Shown piece after piece: positions 42,044 to 50,788 of a DNA stretch of 64,000 nucleotides (the first letter of the stretch is position 1; each line of letters begins with the position of its first letter). The stretch lies in the NCBI GenBank assembly GCA_038736355.1, contig JAVYML010000002.1:310001-374000 (forward strand), given 5' to 3'. Source of the DNA: Candidatus Hadarchaeales archaeon. GTDB taxonomy: Archaea > Hadarchaeota > Hadarchaeia > Hadarchaeales > WYZ-LMO6. Both the position numbers and the translations under genes were made by a program. The notes below the pieces were generated by a model. The model searched no databases and was not told the origin of the DNA. It saw only the letters and a list, made by a program, of their open reading frames with translations.

Positions 42044-42714
42044 AGGTCAAGATCGCCCCCTCCCTCCTCTCAGCCGATTTCAGCAGGTTGGAGGAGGAGA
42101 TAAGGGAGGTGGAGAAGGGTGGGGCGGACCTCCTCCACTGGGACGTGATGGATGGACATTTCGTCCCAAACCTGACGATAGGTCCCTCGGTGATCCGTTG
42201 TCTGAGGGACAAGACCTCCCTCCCCTTCAACGTCCATCTGATGATAGAAACCCCGGAGAAGTACCTGAAGAGGTTCGTGGAAGCGGGGGGGGATATCATA
42301 ACGGTGCACGTTGAGACCTGTTCCGACCTCCCCCGCCTGCTTTCCTCCCTGAGGAGGATGGGGGTGAAGGTGGGGGTGGCCCTGAACCCGGAGACTCCCC
42401 TCTCCTCGGTCGAGGGCGTGGTGGAGGAGCTGGACCTCCTCCTGGTGATGACCGTCCATCCTGGTTTCGGGAACCAGAGGTTCCTGAAGGGCACCCTCCC
42501 AAAGCTGAGGAGGGCGGGGAAGATGGTGAGGGAGAAGGGCCTGGCCCTGGACCTGGGTGTGGATGGTGGGATTTCGGTGGAGACGGTTCCTTGGGTGGTG
42601 GGGGCGGGGGCCAACCTCCTGGTGGCTGGAACGGCCATCTACGGGCAGAGGGACAGGGTCCTCGCCATCCGGAGGCTCAGGGAAGCCGCTTGTAGCATTC
42701 TAGGAAGCGCCTGA
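42040..42714 (+). CDS. rpe: Ribulose-phosphate 3-epimerase
   Basis: A 224-residue TIM-barrel epimerase that interconverts ribulose 5-phosphate and xylulose 5-phosphate. IAPSLLSADFSRLEEEI, HWDVMDGHFVPNLTIGP (metal ligands), VHLMIETPEKY, MTVHPGFGNQRF and DLGVDGGISVETVP mark it securely. It overlaps transketolase and supplies its xylulose-phosphate substrate, so this three-gene operon is a core of the non-oxidative pentose phosphate pathway. Many archaea lack this route and use the ribulose monophosphate pathway. Its 3' end overlaps the convergent small cysteine-rich gene by 38 nt. Confidence 0.96.
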   Translation: MKVKIAPSLLSADFSRLEEEIREVEKGGADLLHWDVMDGHFVPNLTIGPSVIRCLRDKTSLPFNVHLMIETPEKYLKRFVEAGGDIITVHVETCSDLPRLLSSLRRMGVKVGVALNPETPLSSVEGVVEELDLLLVMTVHPGFGNQRFLKGTLPKLRRAGKMVREKGLALDLGVDGGISVETVPWVVGAGANLLVAGTAIYGQRDRVLAIRRLREAACSILGSA

Positions 42715-42895
42715 GGGAGCGGTCATAGGTCCTCTCCACTTCGGGGGGAAAGAAACATCCCGGAAGTTCCTTCCTCTTCCAGTGATATCTCAAACATTCG
42801 CAGCAGATTCCCTTCCTCGAACAAGGTTCATAGGTACAGGTGCAGTTCTTCAGGTTCTCGGCCACTGAGCAGATCCTTTCCTTTTTTCCTGCCAT
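42677..42895 (-). CDS. Small cysteine-rich protein (DUF6485)
   Basis: A 72-residue protein with eight cysteines. The order C-x8-C-x-C-x4-C-x5-CC-x2-C, then LPGCFFPPEVERTYDRS, is the pattern of DUF6485 proteins, which probably bind zinc or an iron-sulfur cluster. Function is unknown. It follows aIF2gamma by about 30 nt on the same strand and is likely on its message. Its 3' end overlaps the convergent epimerase gene. The basic residues between cysteines would allow nucleic-acid contact, but this is speculation. Confidence 0.8.
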   Translation of the reverse strand: MAGKKERICSVAENLKNCTCTYEPCSRKGICCECLRYHWKRKELPGCFFPPEVERTYDRSLRRFLECYKRLP

Positions 42896-42925
42896 CTTTT
42901 CCCTACCGAGGGAGGGGAATAAAGG

Positions 42926-44131
42926 TTATAGGGGAAGGATACCGTATCCTATAAGCCTCCACCTTCCCCCCACCCTCCTGCTCAGGGCTACCCTGGCACC
43001 GGGCGAGGCACAGACCAAACGGGTGAGCTTCAGTTCCACCCTTTCCCCTTTCATCCTCATCACCGTGCCCACGGTGGTGGCCGTCCCTACGTTTACGACC
43101 AGTTGCTCTCCTTGGGTAAGGGGTTTCACTTCCAGCTCCTCGGGAAGACCCACCACCCTCTCCATCAGGTGGACTTCGAGCTCCAGGGAGGAGAGGACGG
43201 GGGGCATCGATCCTTCCACCCCCACCACACATCCCACCAGCCTGTCGGCCTTCGTGAGGGAGGGATCCAACAGGGTGGAGATGCCTATCAGTCCTCCGGG
43301 CACGGCTTCCTCCAGCTTTTCCTTCCCAGCCTGGATGGAAGCCACTTTACTCCTCAGCGGAAGGCAGCTTCCCCCCTCTTGGATGCCCGGCCTGATCTCT
43401 ATCTCATCCCCCACCTTCAGTCTCCCCTGTGAGAGCATCCCGCCTACCACCCCACCCACGAGCTCCTCCGGCCTCGTTCCGGGCTTGTTGGTGTCGAAGG
43501 ATCTGGCCACGTACATCAAAGGAGGCTTGGAAAGGTCCCTCGTGGGGGTCGGAATGTTTTTCTCTATTTCCTCTATCAACACGTCCAGGTTTACCTTGTG
43601 GATGGCGGAAATGGGAACGACGGGTGCCTCCGAGGCAAAGGTCCCGGAGAGGAAGCGCCTGATCTGCTGGTAATGCTCCAGTATCTTCTCCTTGGGCACG
43701 AGCTCGATCTTGTTCTGGGCCACCACTACCCTGTGCACGCCCGCTATGTCCAGGGCGGCCAGATGTTCCTTGGTCTGGGGCTGGGGGCAGGGTTCGTTGG
43801 CCGCTATCACGAGCACGGCTCCATCCATGATGGCGGCCCCGCACAGGGTGGTGGCCATGAGGGCTTCGTGTCCGGGGGCGTCCACGAAGGAGACCTTTCG
43901 GGAGAGTTCCGTCTCCCCACCGCAGTACGGGCACTTCTCCTTGGTACCGTATCTCCCGCAGGAGAGACATTTCCTGAAGGAAGTATCGGCGTATCCCAAA
44001 CGGATGGTGATCCCCCTCTTGATTTCTTCGCTGTGCGTGTCCGTCCAGATTCCGGAGAGGGCCTCCACGAGGGTGGTCTTCCCATGATCCACGTGCCCTA
44101 CCATCCCTATGTTCACAACCGCTTGGGGCAT
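42926..44131 (-). CDS. Translation initiation factor aIF2 gamma subunit
   Basis: A 401-residue translational GTPase that carries initiator Met-tRNA. The G motifs are GMVGHVDHGKTTLVEAL (G1), DAPGHEALMA (G3) and QNKIELV (G4). A zinc knuckle (CLSCGRYGTKEKCPYCGG) sits near residue 60. Domains II and III follow, with RSFDTNKPGT and GTATTVGTV. Length and motifs are normal. The ATG has AAGGAAGGAG just upstream. It stands apart from the other aIF2 subunits, which are not in this window. Confidence 0.97.
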   Translation of the reverse strand: MPQAVVNIGMVGHVDHGKTTLVEALSGIWTDTHSEEIKRGITIRLGYADTSFRKCLSCGRYGTKEKCPYCGGETELSRKVSFVDAPGHEALMATTLCGAAIMDGAVLVIAANEPCPQPQTKEHLAALDIAGVHRVVVAQNKIELVPKEKILEHYQQIRRFLSGTFASEAPVVPISAIHKVNLDVLIEEIEKNIPTPTRDLSKPPLMYVARSFDTNKPGTRPEELVGGVVGGMLSQGRLKVGDEIEIRPGIQEGGSCLPLRSKVASIQAGKEKLEEAVPGGLIGISTLLDPSLTKADRLVGCVVGVEGSMPPVLSSLELEVHLMERVVGLPEELEVKPLTQGEQLVVNVGTATTVGTVMRMKGERVELKLTRLVCASPGARVALSRRVGGRWRLIGYGILPL

Positions 44132-44171
44132 CTCCTTCCTTCTCCTTTCCCTCTCTTAACTCCATCGAAGC

Positions 44172-45926
44172 CTAGGGGGACAGGAGGGAGAGGAGGAGGT
44201 AGGAAGAGGTGAAGACGAGGGTTGAGAGGAAGACCGTGCGTCTGGCCGTGAGGAGAAACTCCACTTCTTCCCCTCCCGTCTTCAGGAGGGAGAGGTACCA
44301 GGCCAGCAGGAGGGAGAGGAAAAAAGAGGTAAAGCTGAGGAGCATTTTCAAGAGCATCAGCTCCCCCGTCCCCACCGCTCCGGGTAAGAAGGGGAAGGAG
44401 GTGAAACCGGCTTCCGTAGCCCTTTCCCTAACGAGCGCGGAAACCCCTGAGAGGAGACCCAGGGACCAGACGGACATCGCACACACGAGGGGAATGAGGA
44501 GGGTCGCCATCAGATTGAGGTTCCCCAGGCTTTCCTCCATCTCCTCCCTGAACTTCCTTTCCACCCTTCTGAGCATTCCCAGGAATTCCCCGGCGAGCAT
44601 ACAGGCCCTTCCAGCCGCCTGCTCGGAAGTTTTCCTCACTTCCACGATGATCTTCAGGAAGGAACGGACGAGGGGATTCCTGATTTTTTCCCCCTGCTTT
44701 CCCTTCCCGAAGAGGGTCTCTCCTATTCCCATCCCCAGCCTTTCCTGAGTCCTCACCACCTCCTTGAGTTGTTCCGAGAGCCCTGAGCCCTCCATGAGCG
44801 AGGCGGTTTCCCTTAGGGCCTCACCCATGGGTTTGCCATCGAGCATGCGGGAGCCCATCGTGACCAGGGCCACTTCCCACTCTTCCAGCTTTTTCCTCTC
44901 CTCCTCCCTCTCTTCCACCCTTCCCCCGAGCGAGAGGGTGGTGTGGAGGCAAAGGGCACCCGTGGCTCCCCAGAGCACCCAGAGGGGATCTCCCCTCCCC
45001 AGGAGGAAGGGGGAAGAGAGGAGGAAGAAGGGGAGGAGGGGGAGGAGGAAGGTGGTGGGTTTCTTCGGGGAGGGAGGGAGCTCTGGGGGAGGGAGGGTGG
45101 GAGGTCTCTTTCCTCCCGTGTAAAGGCAGAAGAGGAGAAAGGAAAGGAGGATCAGGAGGCAGAGGAGGAGGAAGAAGGGAAAGCCCGTTCCCAGTCCCGT
45201 CATGCCGAGGAGGGGGGAGAGCCCTATTCCCACCACGAGGAGGAGGGAACCAAGGACCACGAAGGAGGCGGTAAGGGGCACCAGTTTCTCCAGCTCCTTC
45301 CTGAGGGTGGCTTCCCTGCTCTCCAGCAGCCTCTCCGGGGCCTTTGAGAGATCCCTGAGTCTCATGGCTTCCTCCCTTTCCCCCGTCGAGCGCAGGATGT
45401 CGAAGAGGGCCGTCCTTATCCCCTCGTCTATCCTGCCCCACTTTTCCGCGAGATGGGTGAGGAGCTCCCTCGTGCTTCCGTACTTCCTCCTTTCCACTTC
45501 CCTCATTCCCCTCCTGAGGTCCTCCGCCAGTTTCCCCTTACCCTGGGAGGCCTGTAGGACGGCTCCTCTGAGGTCAGGGCGGGAATGGAGGGCGAAGGAG
45601 AGGATCAGTAGGGTATGGACCGCTTCTTCCCTCGCCCTGCTCAGTCTCAGCCCCCTCGCATGGAAGGGATGGAAGTAGAAGAGGCAACCGAGGAGGAGGG
45701 AACAGGAGAGGGAGAGGAGGGGGAAATACCAGCGGAAGGAGGGGAGGAGAAAAGGAAGGGGGAGGAAGGGGAGGAGAAGGGAGGCTAGGAAGCCCGCCAG
45801 GAAATCCCCTGGCTCTACCCCCACCTCCTCCAGGGCCTCGAGCGTGGAGGGACTCAGCCCCTTTCCCTCCATCCTGAACATCCTTCCCCAAAACCTGCAG
45901 TAAAGGCGATAGAATCCGGAGCTCAT
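44172..45926 (-). CDS. TadC/GspF-type membrane protein of a type IV filament-like system (duplicated)
   Basis: About 584 residues. Two copies of a GspF/TadC-like unit are visible. Each has a cytoplasmic helical region (residues about 90-215 and 350-480) followed by closely spaced membrane spans (LVPLTASFVVLGSLLLVVGIGL; ATLLIPLVCAMSVWSLGLL). Further spans open the protein and close it. Such proteins form the inner-membrane platform of archaella, pili and secretion machines and are driven by a FlaI/TadA ATPase. The start (ATG 45926) overlaps the ATPase stop by four bases. No characterised filament type matches clearly. Confidence 0.8.
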   Translation of the reverse strand: MSSGFYRLYCRFWGRMFRMEGKGLSPSTLEALEEVGVEPGDFLAGFLASLLLPFLPLPFLLPSFRWYFPLLSLSCSLLLGCLFYFHPFHARGLRLSRAREEAVHTLLILSFALHSRPDLRGAVLQASQGKGKLAEDLRRGMREVERRKYGSTRELLTHLAEKWGRIDEGIRTALFDILRSTGEREEAMRLRDLSKAPERLLESREATLRKELEKLVPLTASFVVLGSLLLVVGIGLSPLLGMTGLGTGFPFFLLLCLLILLSFLLFCLYTGGKRPPTLPPPELPPSPKKPTTFLLPLLPFFLLSSPFLLGRGDPLWVLWGATGALCLHTTLSLGGRVEEREEERKKLEEWEVALVTMGSRMLDGKPMGEALRETASLMEGSGLSEQLKEVVRTQERLGMGIGETLFGKGKQGEKIRNPLVRSFLKIIVEVRKTSEQAAGRACMLAGEFLGMLRRVERKFREEMEESLGNLNLMATLLIPLVCAMSVWSLGLLSGVSALVRERATEAGFTSFPFLPGAVGTGELMLLKMLLSFTSFFLSLLLAWYLSLLKTGGEEVEFLLTARRTVFLSTLVFTSSYLLLSLLSP

Positions 45927-48034
45927 CCCCCTTCCCTCAGCCACCCGAGCCACATCCTGAAGGTTTTCTCCCCCACCCCTTCCCTCCTCACCAGCGAGAA
46001 GTACTTCCCATAACACCTGGTAACTCCCTCGAGTTCTAAGAGGGAGGGATCCTCCGAGGAAAGCTCCACCAGCTTGGTCTTCATCAGCGCCTCCCACAGG
46101 ATCTCCTCCAAGGCCTCTCCCTCCTCCTTTCCCTCCCTCCTGCAAACGGAAGGTACGAGCTCGCTTCCCCCTTCTTCGGGTGGGAGGAAGCGAAGGTGCT
46201 TGGTGGCATCTCTCACCTCCTCCAGTCTTGGACGGAAGGAGAGCCTCTTCAGGAGCCTTTCGTTTCCCTCCAGCAGGGAGAGGGGGAAGAGGAAATCCTT
46301 CCTCCGATCGTAGGAGAAGAGATCCGAGTACTCGGGCTCCTCCTTCCATTCCCTCCCCACTTCTGAAACCTCCACCACCCTCCTCACGGTTCCCTCCTTT
46401 CCCCTGAAGCGTGCGGTTCCCACCACCAAGTCCACGTGCTTGTAAACGGCTGGGGGAAGACCGAGGATGTGGCAAATGAGTTCGTACATTTCCCTCCTGC
46501 TCCTCGCGTGGAAGCTGCTCACGACGGGTTGGCTCCCCCTCCTGGCGGCAGCTCCAAGGGCTGCCTTCACGGCCTCTTGAGACCTTACCTCGGCGATGAA
46601 CCAGTAAGCTGGCCCTCCCCTGAGGAAGGCCTCTATTTGTTTTTCCAGTCCCTCCGGTCTCCCTATCCTCACGTTCTCCACGGAATAGCCGCACCTCGCC
46701 AGCTCCTCCACGTGGAGTTCGGGTGTGTCCTGGAAGCAGATCAAATGATGCTCCCTTCCCACCTCGGGCAGGAGGCTTTCCAAGAGACTGGTTTTGGCAC
46801 TACCTACCTCCCCTATGATGAAGGCCGAGGCGCCACTCCTCACCGCCCAAGAGAGGAAGGAAGAGGCTAGGGGTGTGAGGCTCCTCCTCTGGAGGAAAAG
46901 GGGTTGGGTCCAGGTTTTCTCCCTCCTCTTCCTCACTGCCATGCTCACTCCCTTCCAGAGGGCGGGATCCCTCGCCAAAAAAATCCTGAGACCGAGTTCC
47001 TCCACTTCCACGTCGAGCTGGGGTCTCACCTCATCGAAGGAGGTGCCCACCCTGGAGGCCAGTCTTTCCGCCAGTGAGAAGAGGAAGGAAGTGGAGCAAT
47101 GGATGCCCGTCTCACAGAGGTCCCAGCGCTCGTGGATTACCCTCACGGGCTGGAGCTCTGGGGGGGAAGGGAAGAGGAAGTCGGTGAGATGTTCGTCCTT
47201 GCTCAGGGCTTCGAGTATCCCGTAGGAGGTCCAGGAGGAGAGGAGGGAGGAAAGCCTCTCGAGTTCCTCCCCTCTGTACTTCCCCCCTCCCTTTTTCAGG
47301 AGGACCCTCCTCCATCCCTCCTCCGCGTCCTCCATTTCCGTTTCCTCCAGGAAGGCCTCCTCCAGGAGTTCCATGGTCTCCTCTGGAAGGTGGAATTCGG
47401 GAAGGTCGAGCTCGTAAAAGGGGAGGGGGGAATCCTCCCTCTCGTGGATCCTCACCTTTCCCCTTCCCCCCTTGAGGGAGTATTCCTCGAGTACTCTCCC
47501 CTTTTCCCTGAAGGGGAGGATGAAGCAGTCGGAGAAGAAGGGACGTGGGATTTCGTAGAAATCCTTCTTCCAGAGGGAGAGGAGGGAGCGGTATTTCCCC
47601 TCCAGCTGCTTCAGGAAGAGGGTGAAGCGGGAGGTGCACTCCAGGCATCCTTTGCCCCTTCCCTTGGCTTGGGGGCGGGGGACTTCCAGAGTTCTAAGGA
47701 AGAAGGTGAGGGTATCCTCCACCATTTTCCTCCTTTCCCTCAGGCAATCCATGCACCCCTTTCCCCTCCCCAACCCGAGCATCTCGCGTTCCGAGAGGAG
47801 GGGACGGAGTGACCTCCATTCTTCGAGGAAAGAAGAAAGGGAGTAAAGGCGATGATAGGAGCGCTTGAGCACCACTCCATCCGCCTTCCTTTCGAGGAGG
47901 GGAAGGAACACGCACTCTCTGCAGGAGGGATCGGAGAGGGTGGCCCTTCCCGAACAGGAATGGCATTCCACTTCCGCCAAAAGGAGGGGACCAAAGGGTT
48001 CGACCTTCATCCCTTCGGGTCCGGCCTTCCCCAT
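45923..48034 (-). CDS. FlaI/TadA-type secretion ATPase with a cysteine-rich N-terminal domain
   Basis: About 703 residues. The C-terminal half is a VirB11/FlaI-type ATPase. Walker A is GEVGSAKT (residues 408-415, with Ala in place of the Gly before Lys). An Asp box is seen in CFQDTPELH. Walker B is WFIAEVRSQEA, and the His box VVSSFHARSRREMYE holds the expected His. The N-terminal 150 residues carry four CXXC pairs (CHSC, CREC, CMDC, CLEC), probably two zinc-binding sites not found in classical FlaI. The ATG at 48034 follows GGGGAG. It overlaps the TadC-like gene and is divergent from a secreted-type protein. Confidence 0.85.
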   Translation of the reverse strand: MGKAGPEGMKVEPFGPLLLAEVECHSCSGRATLSDPSCRECVFLPLLERKADGVVLKRSYHRLYSLSSFLEEWRSLRPLLSEREMLGLGRGKGCMDCLRERRKMVEDTLTFFLRTLEVPRPQAKGRGKGCLECTSRFTLFLKQLEGKYRSLLSLWKKDFYEIPRPFFSDCFILPFREKGRVLEEYSLKGGRGKVRIHEREDSPLPFYELDLPEFHLPEETMELLEEAFLEETEMEDAEEGWRRVLLKKGGGKYRGEELERLSSLLSSWTSYGILEALSKDEHLTDFLFPSPPELQPVRVIHERWDLCETGIHCSTSFLFSLAERLASRVGTSFDEVRPQLDVEVEELGLRIFLARDPALWKGVSMAVRKRREKTWTQPLFLQRRSLTPLASSFLSWAVRSGASAFIIGEVGSAKTSLLESLLPEVGREHHLICFQDTPELHVEELARCGYSVENVRIGRPEGLEKQIEAFLRGGPAYWFIAEVRSQEAVKAALGAAARRGSQPVVSSFHARSRREMYELICHILGLPPAVYKHVDLVVGTARFRGKEGTVRRVVEVSEVGREWKEEPEYSDLFSYDRRKDFLFPLSLLEGNERLLKRLSFRPRLEEVRDATKHLRFLPPEEGGSELVPSVCRREGKEEGEALEEILWEALMKTKLVELSSEDPSLLELEGVTRCYGKYFSLVRREGVGEKTFRMWLGWLREGG

Positions 48035-48109
48035 AACTTCTCCCCTTTCTCCAACTCCCTTTTTGTGGGTTTTGAGGAGGTTTTTTAACTGGGAGGTTTT
48101 GGGGAGGGG

Positions 48110-49075
48110 ATGGATCTCCCCTTCTATTTCCTCTTTGGGGCCTTGACCGCCCTTTTTCTCTCCGCAGCCTTCCTCTTCCAGTTGACCGCCCAAGCGAGGG
48201 AGGCCGTGGATGAACGGGCCTGGGGTCTTTTGGAAGGTTTGGCCCGCACGGCCTTCTCCCTTCTCCCAAACGAGGAGACGGAGGTGGAGCTCCCTCCTTC
48301 GCTGGCGGGATGCTCCTACGAGTTCTGGGTGGAGGGGAATTCCCTTCACGTGAGGGTTCTGGATGGGATCAGGAGGGGAAAGGAGTACTCCCTCCAACTG
48401 GCGGAGGGGGTGCGGGTGGAAAACTCTTCCTTTGGGGAAAGGATTTACCTGAGGAGGGAGGGGAGGGGTTTGGTCTTCTCCTCCTCACCCCTTTCTCCCC
48501 TCTTCCCCTCCCTTCCTTCCCCTCTTCCCCCCTCTTCCCCTCCACCTTTCTATTCCCTCGCCAAGGAGCATCCCAGGGTGGCGGCAGCCCTCCTCCTCTC
48601 CTTCTCCCTCTTCGGGGAACCGAGGGGATACGCGCTCGAAGGGGAAAGGGTGTTCGTGAAGTTGGAGGGAGGATGGAGGATGATCTGGGGAGGGGAGAGG
48701 GAAGAAGAGGTGGGGGAGGTGAAGAGGGCATGGGTGATCGAGGGGGAGGGAGAGGGGAGCTGGGAAGGGAGCTGGCTGGAAAGTCCCTCCGTGGGCGAGG
48801 CGGTGGTGGATGGATGGGTTCTCGACCTTTCCGGGGCCCTTTCTGAGTTCACGGGTAGGACGTGGAAGTGGGAAGGAGGAATCGTCAGGCCCGAGAACCT
48901 CCGATGGAAGGCGGCCGTGGTTTCAACGAAGACGGGTTCCTTTCCAGCCTGGCGCTTCGAGTTCAGCTCGGGGGGTGAATCCTTCCTGGTTTATTACAGG
49001 ATGTTGAGGTGGTGGTTTCAGGAAAACTCATCGGGCTTTTTCATGCAGAGCAGACCCAACCTCGAGCCCATCTAG
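48110..49075 (+). CDS. Secreted or membrane-anchored protein divergent from the filament ATPase
   Basis: A 321-residue protein with a pilin-like hydrophobic N-terminal helix (residues about 5-27, FLFGALTALFLSAAFLFQL) and a short tail. Most of the rest is soluble, rich in Trp, Glu and Gly, with a proline/serine linker near residues 127-146. No named domain is recognised. Divergence from a FlaI/TadC pair with 75 bp between starts suggests it is exported or assembled by that machine, perhaps as a minor pilin-like or adhesin subunit. A TTTTTTAACT element around 48080-48090 may serve as promoter. It converges on moeA with overlapping ends. Confidence 0.6.
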   Translation: MDLPFYFLFGALTALFLSAAFLFQLTAQAREAVDERAWGLLEGLARTAFSLLPNEETEVELPPSLAGCSYEFWVEGNSLHVRVLDGIRRGKEYSLQLAEGVRVENSSFGERIYLRREGRGLVFSSSPLSPLFPSLPSPLPPSSPPPFYSLAKEHPRVAAALLLSFSLFGEPRGYALEGERVFVKLEGGWRMIWGGEREEEVGEVKRAWVIEGEGEGSWEGSWLESPSVGEAVVDGWVLDLSGALSEFTGRTWKWEGGIVRPENLRWKAAVVSTKTGSFPAWRFEFSSGGESFLVYYRMLRWWFQENSSGFFMQSRPNLEPI

Positions 49076-50286
49076 AAGTCCCAGAGCTCCACTTCCACCC
49101 TTTCCCCCCTTTCCACCACCTCTACGTCTTCCGGGATGAGGAAGAAACCATCCGAGCCTGTAAGGGAGCTGAGGATCCCGGCCCCCGTCACCCTGAGGGG
49201 CTCGGCCCATAGACCCCTCTCCTCCTTCAGCTTCACCCTTACCACATCCACTCTCCCCAGAGAGGAGGCCACCCTCCTGCTCACCCTCGCCTCCACCTTT
49301 CTGAGCCCCCTTTCCGGAGGAAGCCCCTGGAGGAAACGGAGGAAGGGTCTTACCAAGAAGGTGTAGGAGAGGAGGCAGGCGGCTGGAAAACCTGGGAGGC
49401 AAAAGATGGGCTTTCCACCTATCCTCCCGAAGGCCGTGGGTCCTCCCGGCCTCAGGTTTATTCCGTGAAAGAGGAGTTCTCCCTTTTCCCTTACCAGCTC
49501 GGGCACCAGATCTTCCTTGCCCACCGAGGTTCCACCTGAAACGAGCATCACCTCCGCCCTTTTCGTTCCTTCCTCGAGCTTCCTACCGAGTTCTTTTTTC
49601 TCGTCCGGACATCTCCCGAGGAGGATGGGAAGGGCCCCGCATGAGCGCACGGCGCAGGCCAGCGAGTAGGAGTTGATGTCGGGGATTTCTCCCCTCCCCA
49701 GCTTTTGCCCCGGTTCCCTGAGCTCCGAACCCGTGGAAAGGATGGAGACCCTAGGCCTCCTGAAAACCCTCACCCTCCTGAAACCCAGGCAGGCGAGCAT
49801 TCCCACCTCCTGGGGTCCCAGCCTTCTCCCCTTCTCCAGCACCCTTTCCCCCTTCCTCACGTCCTCCCCCCTGGTCGAAACGTTCTTTCCCGGGGTGACG
49901 GGGAGGAGGATCTCCACCTCCTTTCCCCTCCTCCTCGTGTGCTCCACCATCACCACGGCGTTCGCACCGGGAGGAAGGGGCCTACCCGTCATGATCTCCA
50001 CGGCTTTTCCAGGCCCCACCCTTCCCTTCACCACTTCGAGCGTGCGCGGAGAGGTTTCGCTGGCGTTGAAGGTATCCTCTGCCCTCACGGCATATCCGTC
50101 CACCGCACTCCTATCGAAGGGGGGGAAGTCGAGGGGAGAGAAAAGATCCTCGAAGAGAACCCTTCCACAGGCTTCCTCTAGGGGGACTTCCTCCGATCCC
50201 AAGGTCTTGGAGAGGGAGAGGACGAGCCCTAAGGCTTCCTCCACCCTCACGTATTCCCTAAAGCCCTTCCACCTACTCCCTCGCAT
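49072..50286 (-). CDS. moeA: Molybdopterin molybdenumtransferase MoeA
   Basis: A 404-residue enzyme that inserts molybdate or tungstate into adenylated molybdopterin. SPLDFPPFDRSAVDGYAVRAEDT, MTGRPLPPGANAVVMVEHT, ISILSTGSELREPGQ, EIPDINSYSLACAV and VSGGTSVGKEDLVPE are characteristic. The C-terminal domain IV is present and no periplasmic-binding fusion is attached. It overlaps moaB by 14 nt and probably acts on its product. moaC is encoded on the same strand about 1 kb upstream of moaB. It implies a molybdenum or tungsten enzyme elsewhere in the genome. Confidence 0.95.
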   Translation of the reverse strand: MRGSRWKGFREYVRVEEALGLVLSLSKTLGSEEVPLEEACGRVLFEDLFSPLDFPPFDRSAVDGYAVRAEDTFNASETSPRTLEVVKGRVGPGKAVEIMTGRPLPPGANAVVMVEHTRRRGKEVEILLPVTPGKNVSTRGEDVRKGERVLEKGRRLGPQEVGMLACLGFRRVRVFRRPRVSILSTGSELREPGQKLGRGEIPDINSYSLACAVRSCGALPILLGRCPDEKKELGRKLEEGTKRAEVMLVSGGTSVGKEDLVPELVREKGELLFHGINLRPGGPTAFGRIGGKPIFCLPGFPAACLLSYTFLVRPFLRFLQGLPPERGLRKVEARVSRRVASSLGRVDVVRVKLKEERGLWAEPLRVTGAGILSSLTGSDGFFLIPEDVEVVERGERVEVELWDF

Positions 50287-50788
50287 GTTTCACGAGGTGA
50301 CCGAGTTCGGGAAGGAGGAGTTTCATCCCTACCTCCACGGAAGAGGGGGCTCCCGGCAGGCATCCCATGAACTTCCCTTTGGTCACCCCGAAGATGGCCC
50401 TGGTGAGGAGGGCAGGAGTGCCCACCATCTCGTATCCCATCGCCCTCAGTCTTTCGGCGAAACCTGGTAGTTCCTTCTCGAGCAGGGGACGTATGGTCTC
50501 CACGGTCACATCCCTCTGCGTGATGCCCGTTCCCCCGCACGTGAGGATGACGTCCACGGAGGGATCCTCCAGATGTTTCTTCACGACTCTGAGAATTAGC
50601 TCCGGTTCGTCGGGAACGAGGTCCCTCACCACTTCGTGTCCTTCTCTTCTCAGCCTCTCCTCCATGATTTTTCCCGAGAGGTCCTCGTCCCTCCCCTCCA
50701 GCCAAGCCCTGTATCTCGAGTCGCTGATGGTGATCACGGCCACCCGGAGTTTCTTCGGTGCCTCCTTCCGGTGCTTCTCAAAACCCAT
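50273..50788 (-). CDS. moaB: Molybdopterin adenylyltransferase MoaB/MogA family
   Basis: A 171-residue protein. VAVITISDSRY, VPDEPELILRVVKKHLEDPSVDVILTCGGTGITQRDVTVETIRPLLEKELPGF-type blocks and KGKFMGCLPGAPSSVEVGMKLLLPELGHLVKHA show the MogA/MoaB fold with the GGTG substrate loop. Archaeal MoaB adenylates molybdopterin before metal insertion by MoeA, encoded just downstream with a 14-nt overlap. The promoter is within the geneless stretch upstream (50789 onward), where CTTAAG-type AT sequences occur. Confidence 0.93.
   Translation of the reverse strand: MGFEKHRKEAPKKLRVAVITISDSRYRAWLEGRDEDLSGKIMEERLRREGHEVVRDLVPDEPELILRVVKKHLEDPSVDVILTCGGTGITQRDVTVETIRPLLEKELPGFAERLRAMGYEMVGTPALLTRAIFGVTKGKFMGCLPGAPSSVEVGMKLLLPELGHLVKHARE

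Noticed and set aside
45927-46694. N-terminal extension of the TadC-like protein up to 46694
   Set aside because: It is an out-of-frame reading of the ATPase gene, Arg/Gly-rich without domain character; ATG 45926 overlaps the ATPase stop as usual.
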